From Pseudomonas sp. NFR16 (GTDB lineage Bacteria; Pseudomonadota; Gammaproteobacteria; Pseudomonadales; Pseudomonadaceae): a stretch of DNA of 64,000 nucleotides. This document shows, piece by piece, positions 59,891 to 64,000 of this stretch. The DNA is taken from positions 186,001-250,000 of the forward strand of contig NZ_FNYJ01000006.1 of NCBI RefSeq assembly GCF_900108875.1, in the 5' to 3' direction. Each line of letters opens with the position of its first letter. The first letter of the stretch is position 1. The position numbers and the translations under genes are program-made. Under the pieces are notes generated by a model that worked only from the letters and a program-made list of their open reading frames with translations, ran no database searches and was not told the origin of the DNA.

Positions 59891-60730
59891 ATGAGTGCTT
59901 CAGATTCGCCAGTGGATTTCAGTGCCTGGACAGGACGAACCGAAGAGGCTCACGACCACCTGAGCCATACCCTGATCAAGCGCATTGCGGCCACCTTCGG
60001 CGAGCCCGCGCCGGCCAATGGCGACCCGTTGCCAGCCTTGTGGCAGTGGTGTTTTTTCCAGGAACCGGCGTTCGAATCGCAACTGGGCGTCGACGGCCAT
60101 CCAGCTCGTGGCGGTTTTTTGCCTCCCGCCGACAACCGCAACCGGATGTGGGCGGGCGGTCGGGTGGAGTTCATCCAGCCCCTGAAAGTGGGTGCTGACG
60201 CCCATCGCCTGTCGACCATTGTGCACATCGAAGAAAAACACGGACGCACCGGTGCGCTGCTGTTCGTCACCCTGCGTCACGACTATTCCCAGAATGGCCA
60301 GCTGTGCGTACGTGAAGAGCAGGACATCGTCTACCGCGAGCCCAATCCGCCCAAGCTCAGCAGCGGCGAAGCGCCTGCGCCGGGCGACTGGAGCGAAACC
60401 GTCGAGCCGACCCCGACGTTGCTGTTCCGCTACTCGGCCGTGACCTTCAACGGCCATCGCATTCACTACGACTATCCCTACGTCACCGAAACCGAAGGCT
60501 ACCCGGGCCTGGTGGTGCACGGCCCGATGATCGCCACCCTCAACCTGCGTGCATTCATGCGCGCCAATCCCGAGAAGCGCGTGCGGCACTTCGCCTATCG
60601 CGGCGTGCGTCCGCTGAACGTGCCGACGCCGTTCCGGGTCGGTGGCCGGATTATCGAGCCGGGCAAGGCGCAGCTGTGGGCGGGCAACGATGCCGGCGTC
60701 GCGCAGAGCGCTGAAGTCAGCTTCGACTGA
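59891..60730 (+). CDS. ich: MaoC/FAS1-like dehydratase, probable itaconyl-CoA hydratase
   Basis: A 279-residue hotdog-fold protein (FAS1-like dehydratase domain). The N-terminal half contains WCFFQEPAFESQLGVDGHPARGGFLPP. The C-terminal half contains the hydratase-type segment YSAVTFNGHRIHYDYPYVTETEGYPGLVVHGPMIA, with the usual Asp/His catalytic elements. In P. aeruginosa the matching gene PA0878 (ich) hydrates itaconyl-CoA to citramalyl-CoA. The same neighbours (divergent LysR, acyl-CoA dehydrogenase, PrpD, CoA-transferase) support that role here. It is the first gene of the operon. Confidence 0.85.
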   Translation: MSASDSPVDFSAWTGRTEEAHDHLSHTLIKRIAATFGEPAPANGDPLPALWQWCFFQEPAFESQLGVDGHPARGGFLPPADNRNRMWAGGRVEFIQPLKVGADAHRLSTIVHIEEKHGRTGALLFVTLRHDYSQNGQLCVREEQDIVYREPNPPKLSSGEAPAPGDWSETVEPTPTLLFRYSAVTFNGHRIHYDYPYVTETEGYPGLVVHGPMIATLNLRAFMRANPEKRVRHFAYRGVRPLNVPTPFRVGGRIIEPGKAQLWAGNDAGVAQSAEVSFD

Positions 60731-60793
60731 CGTCTTCTTCTTTAAATAGCCAGGCCCGGGGCATCGCCGCCGAGCCGCTGGTTGCGAGCAGAC

Positions 60794-61960
60794 ATGATGA
60801 ATCCATACGAAAACGAAGACCTCAATGCCATCCGCGAAGGCGTGCGCGCGCTGTGTGCCGAATTCCCGGCCGAATACTGGCGCAAGATCGATGAAGAGAA
60901 AGGCTTCCCGGAAGCCTTCGTCAAGGCGCTGACCGAGGCCGGCTGGCTGTCGGCGATGATTCCGGAACAATACGGCGGCTCCGGTCTGGGCCTGGCCGAG
61001 GCGTCGGTGATTCTCGAAGAGGTGAATGCCTGCGGTGGCAACTCCGGCACCGTGCACGGCCAGATGTACAACATGTTCACGTTGCTGCGCCACGGCAGCG
61101 AAGCGCAGAAAAGCTACTACCTGCCCAGGCTGGCGAGCGGCGAACTGCGCCTGCAATCGATGGGCGTGACCGAACCGACCACGGGCACCGACACCACCAA
61201 GATCAAGACCACTGCCGTGAAGCAGGGCGACAAGTACGTCATCAACGGGCAGAAAGTCTGGATCTCGCGCATCCAGCATTCGGACCTGATGATCCTGCTG
61301 GCGCGCACGACGCCATTGGCCGACGTGAAGAAAAAGTCCGAGGGCATGTCGATCTTCCTCGTCGACCTGCGCGAAGCCATCGGCAAGGGCCTCACCGTTC
61401 AGCCGATCGCCAACATGGTCAACCATGAAACCAACGAGCTGTTTTTCGACAACCTCGAATTGCCCGCCGACAGCCTGATCGGCGAGGAGGGCAAGGGTTT
61501 CAAATACATCCTCGACGGGCTCAACGCCGAGCGCACGCTGATCGCTGCCGAGTGCATCGGCGACGGCCGCTGGTTCACCGAGAAGTCGGCTGCGTATGCC
61601 CGCGACCGCGTGGTATTCGGCCGTCCGATCGGGCAGAACCAGGGCGTGCAATTCCCGATTGCCGAGGCGCACATCGAAATCGAGGCCGCGGACCTGATGC
61701 GCTGGCGGGCCTGCGAGGAATACGACAGCGGCAAGAATGCCGGGGCCGCGGCCAACATGGCCAAGTACCTGGCCGCGAAGGCCTCGTGGGAAGCCGCGAA
61801 CGCTTGCCTGCAGACTCATGGCGGTTTCGGTTTCGCCTGCGAGTACGACGTCGAGCGCAAATTTCGCGAGACGCGTCTGTATCAGGTCGCGCCGATCTCC
61901 ACCAACCTGATTCTTTCCTACGTCGCCGAGCATCTGCTCGAACTGCCACGCAGCTTCTGA
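60794..61960 (+). CDS. Acyl-CoA dehydrogenase of the itaconate cluster
   Basis: A 388-residue FAD-dependent acyl-CoA dehydrogenase. It shows the FAD/substrate signature QSMGVTEPTTGTDTTKIKTTA in the middle strand region, GEEGKGFKYILDGLNAER, and a C-terminal QTHGGFGFACEYDVERKFRETRL. It corresponds by position to PA0879, whose exact substrate in itaconate metabolism is not settled; a methylsuccinyl- or itaconyl-type CoA ester is likely. ATG 60794 is used; ATG 60797 is equally possible. It is followed by the PrpD-like gene after 10 bases. Confidence 0.9.
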   Translation: MMNPYENEDLNAIREGVRALCAEFPAEYWRKIDEEKGFPEAFVKALTEAGWLSAMIPEQYGGSGLGLAEASVILEEVNACGGNSGTVHGQMYNMFTLLRHGSEAQKSYYLPRLASGELRLQSMGVTEPTTGTDTTKIKTTAVKQGDKYVINGQKVWISRIQHSDLMILLARTTPLADVKKKSEGMSIFLVDLREAIGKGLTVQPIANMVNHETNELFFDNLELPADSLIGEEGKGFKYILDGLNAERTLIAAECIGDGRWFTEKSAAYARDRVVFGRPIGQNQGVQFPIAEAHIEIEAADLMRWRACEEYDSGKNAGAAANMAKYLAAKASWEAANACLQTHGGFGFACEYDVERKFRETRLYQVAPISTNLILSYVAEHLLELPRSF

Positions 61961-61970
61961 GGACATCCCG

Positions 61971-63320
61971 ATGAGTCATACCCAGGCATTGGCGGGTTTT
62001 CTCGCCGAGCTGACATACGAGCAGATCCCGGGCCACGTGCTCGACCGCACCGAAGATCTGTTTCTGGACTGGATCGGCTCGGCGCTGGCCAGCCAGGGCG
62101 CCCGACCGATTCCGCTGTTCGAGCGTTATGCCGAGCGCATGGGCCCGGCCGAGGGCGCCTCCAGAATCCTGGTCAACAACCGCGGCACATCGGCGTATTT
62201 CGCTGCACTGGTCAACGGCGCTTCCTCGCACCTGGTCGAGCAGGATGACCTGCACAACAGTTCGGTGCTGCACCCGGCGACCGTGGTGTTTTCTGCCGCG
62301 CTGGCGGCGGCGCAGGATCTGCGCAAGTCGGGGCAGGACCTGTTGCTGGCGTCGGTGGCGGGGTATGAGGCCGGCATTCGTATCGGCGAGTTCATGGGCC
62401 GCTCGCACTACCGCATTTTCCACACCACGGCCACGGTGGGCACGCTTGCCGCCGCCGTTGCGGTGGGCAAGCTGCTGAACTTCAGCCAGGAGCAGTTCAT
62501 CAACCTTTTTGGCAGCGCCGGCACTCAGGCGGCGGGTCTTTGGGAATTCTTGCGGGACGCCGCTGACTCCAAGCAGCTGCACACCGCCAAGGCCGCTGCC
62601 GATGGCCTGCTTGCCGCCTACATGACCGCAGACGGTCTGACCGGTGCGCGCAACATTCTGGAGGGCGATCAGGGCATGGCCGCCGGGATGTCGAGCGACA
62701 GTGATCCTGCGAAGTTGTCCGATCGTCTGGGTTCGCGCTGGGCGTTGGTCGAGACCTCGTTCAAGTTCCACGCCTCCTGCCGCCACACCCATCCGGCTGC
62801 CGATGCGTTGTTGCACCTGATGCAACGCGAACGCCTGCGCCACGACCAGATTGCCAAAGTGGTCACGCGGGTTCATCAGGGGGCGATCGATGTGCTGGGT
62901 CGGGTCGACGTGCCGCAGACGGTGCATCAGGCCAAGTTTTCGATGGGCGCTGTGTTGGGCCTGATCGCCGTGCACGGCAGCGCGCAGTTGATCGAATTCC
63001 GCGATCGGGCGCTGACCGATACGGCCGTGGCTGCGTTCCGCGAAAAGGTCACGATGGAACTGGACCCCGAGGTCGACGGTGCCTACCCGGCGCGCTGGCT
63101 GGGTCGGGTGATCGTGACCACCACCGACGGCCGCATCCTGACCGCTGCGATCGACGAGCCGAAGGGCGACCCGGGCAACACCCTGTCGCGCCCCGAGCTG
63201 GAAGACAAGGTGCAGCGCCTGCTGGCGTTCTCCGGCGCCCGCACGACGGAGCAGGGCAAGGCCTTGATAGAACGCATCTGGCACCTGCGCGATGCGCGGG
63301 ATCTGGCGGATTTGATTTAA
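61971..63320 (+). CDS. MmgE/PrpD family protein of the itaconate cluster
   Basis: A 449-residue protein of the MmgE/PrpD family, which includes 2-methylcitrate dehydratase, iminodisuccinate epimerase and cis-aconitate decarboxylase. Recognisable are LFLDWIGSALASQGARPI, VNGASSHLVEQDDLHNSSVLHPATVVFSAALAAAQ and SFKFHASCRHTHPAADALL. The H-D/D motif of the active site is in EQDDLHNSSVLHP. Position matches PA0881. It may isomerise or dehydrate a methyl-branched dicarboxylate feeding itaconate degradation. The PA0880-type glyoxalase gene that precedes it in P. aeruginosa is absent. Confidence 0.88.
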   Translation: MSHTQALAGFLAELTYEQIPGHVLDRTEDLFLDWIGSALASQGARPIPLFERYAERMGPAEGASRILVNNRGTSAYFAALVNGASSHLVEQDDLHNSSVLHPATVVFSAALAAAQDLRKSGQDLLLASVAGYEAGIRIGEFMGRSHYRIFHTTATVGTLAAAVAVGKLLNFSQEQFINLFGSAGTQAAGLWEFLRDAADSKQLHTAKAAADGLLAAYMTADGLTGARNILEGDQGMAAGMSSDSDPAKLSDRLGSRWALVETSFKFHASCRHTHPAADALLHLMQRERLRHDQIAKVVTRVHQGAIDVLGRVDVPQTVHQAKFSMGAVLGLIAVHGSAQLIEFRDRALTDTAVAAFREKVTMELDPEVDGAYPARWLGRVIVTTTDGRILTAAIDEPKGDPGNTLSRPELEDKVQRLLAFSGARTTEQGKALIERIWHLRDARDLADLI

Positions 63321-63331
63321 GACATTGGCCT

Positions 63332-63438
63332 GATCGTTCCCACGCTGTAAGTGGTAACGCCGCCCCGGACGCTCCGCGTCCAAGGCAGTGACGCACAGCG
63401 TCACGGGATGCACGCCCACGCAGAGCGTGGGAACGATC
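63332..63438. repeat. Inverted-repeat element between prpD-like and ict-like genes
   Basis: Exact 15-base ends (GATCGTTCCCACGCT and its reverse complement) bound a 107-base element. It has internal smaller palindromes (GGACGC.TCCGCGTCC, GTGACGC.CAGCGTCAC). This is a recurring Pseudomonas intergenic repeat (REP/MITE-like) rather than a gene. It lies inside the operon, so it will appear as an RNA hairpin in the transcript. Confidence 0.8.
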
Positions 63439-63462
63439 AGACTGTGCAAGAGGTTAATGAAC

Positions 63463-64000
63463 ATGACTCAACACAATCCCCGTCCGCTGGACGGCATCAC
63501 CGTGATCAGCCTGGAGCACGCCATCGCGGCGCCGTTCTGCACGCGACAGCTGGCCGATCTCGGCGCCCGCGTGATCAAGGTCGAGCGCCCTGGCGTTGGC
63601 GATTTCGCACGTGGTTACGACCAGCGCGTCGACGGCCTGGCGTCGCATTTCGTCTGGACCAACCGCTCCAAGGAGAGCCTGACGCTGGACCTCAAGCAGG
63701 ACGAAGCCGGTGACATCCTCGATTCGCTGCTGGGTCGGGCCGACGTGCTGGTGCAAAACCTCGCGCCGGGCGCTGCGGCACGCATGGGCCTGTCTTTCGA
63801 GGCGCTGCATGAACGGTTCCCGCGGCTGATCGTGTGTGACATTTCCGGCTATGGCGAAGGCGGCCCGTACGAAAAGAAGAAAGCTTATGACTTGCTGATT
63901 CAGAGCGAGGGCGGCTTCCTGTCGGTGACCGGCGGTCCCGGCGAGAACGAAATGGCCAAGGCCGGTTGCTCCATCGCTGACATCGCTGCGGGCATGTACG
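63463..64000 (+). CDS. ict: CaiB/BaiF family CoA-transferase, probable itaconate CoA-transferase (partial)
   Basis: The first 179 residues of a class III CoA-transferase; the rest lies beyond the window. The N-terminus LDGITVISLEHAIAAPFCTRQLADLGARVIKVERPGVGDFARGY is diagnostic. The catalytic Asp region (SGYGEGGPYEKKKAYDLLIQSEGG) is present. In P. aeruginosa the equivalent PA0882 (ict) activates itaconate with CoA from succinyl-CoA. ATG 63463 follows AGAGG. A citramalyl-CoA lyase gene (ccl) should follow outside the window if the cluster is complete. Confidence 0.88.
   Translation, partial: MTQHNPRPLDGITVISLEHAIAAPFCTRQLADLGARVIKVERPGVGDFARGYDQRVDGLASHFVWTNRSKESLTLDLKQDEAGDILDSLLGRADVLVQNLAPGAAARMGLSFEALHERFPRLIVCDISGYGEGGPYEKKKAYDLLIQSEGGFLSVTGGPGENEMAKAGCSIADIAAGMY

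Overview
The window is typical Pseudomonas chromosome, most likely of the fluorescens/syringae lineage. The evidence is GC-rich, densely packed genes, many Pseudomonas-style REP palindromes between operons, an OprD-family porin, a proteobacterial PACE pump, and gene orders known from P. aeruginosa. The species cannot be fixed from the sequence alone. There are about 60 intact genes, one tRNA-Ser(GGA), one candidate small RNA, several terminators and one strongly mosaic region.

Layout. 1-2 kb: an envelope/stress gene set (DUF3618, a DUF1469-like two-TM protein, an amphipathic helical protein) on the minus strand, plus a PLDc_N-like small membrane protein. 2-8 kb: speE, an LTA-synthase-like phosphoglycerol transferase, an OprD porin, a small acidic protein and RraB. 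8.1-8.3 kb: a possible minus-strand sRNA. 8.5-11.7 kb: a three-gene operon of circularly permuted ATP-grasp, alpha-E protein and transglutaminase. 12-13.5 kb: cytochrome c, a rhodanese-like protein without the active-site Cys, and a 31-aa membrane peptide. 14-18.3 kb: thiolase, FadB-like multifunctional enzyme and a class-I amidotransferase. 18.3-25 kb: CorA, an acyltransferase, crotonase, NCS1 permease and small regulators. 25.4 kb: tRNA-Ser. 25.6-41 kb: assorted transporters, regulators and enzymes, including ZapE, SulP, an MCP and a haloacetate-dehalogenase-like hydrolase.

42-50 kb: a DUF969/DUF979 membrane pair, then a complete 2-deoxyribose locus. It holds a kinase, FHS-type permease and mutarotase-like protein on one transcript, and divergent deoR and deoC. 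Two related AT-rich palindromes, one before each transcription unit, are probably DeoR operators.

50-56 kb is the most unusual part. An orphan hcp gene is followed by a probable T6SS effector with a glycine-rich, membrane-active-looking C-terminus and its three-TM immunity protein. After these comes a train of five more intact, mutually diverged immunity paralogues plus one truncated one. Each is preceded by a broken copy of the effector's 3' end. The effector remnants share a near-identical DNA stretch encoding an ARYVEGGKL motif, which looks like a recombination joint. I read the region as a silent cassette array of toxin tips and immunity genes behind one expressed Hcp-linked effector. Its base composition is visibly more AT-rich than its flanks.

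56-64 kb: an alpha/beta hydrolase, an AraC regulator and a cupin, then a cluster matching the P. aeruginosa itaconate-degradation (rip) locus. This has a divergent LysR regulator, a MaoC-type hydratase (Ich-like), acyl-CoA dehydrogenase, MmgE/PrpD protein and CoA-transferase (Ict-like, cut by the window end). A repeat element with 15-bp inverted termini sits between the last two genes.
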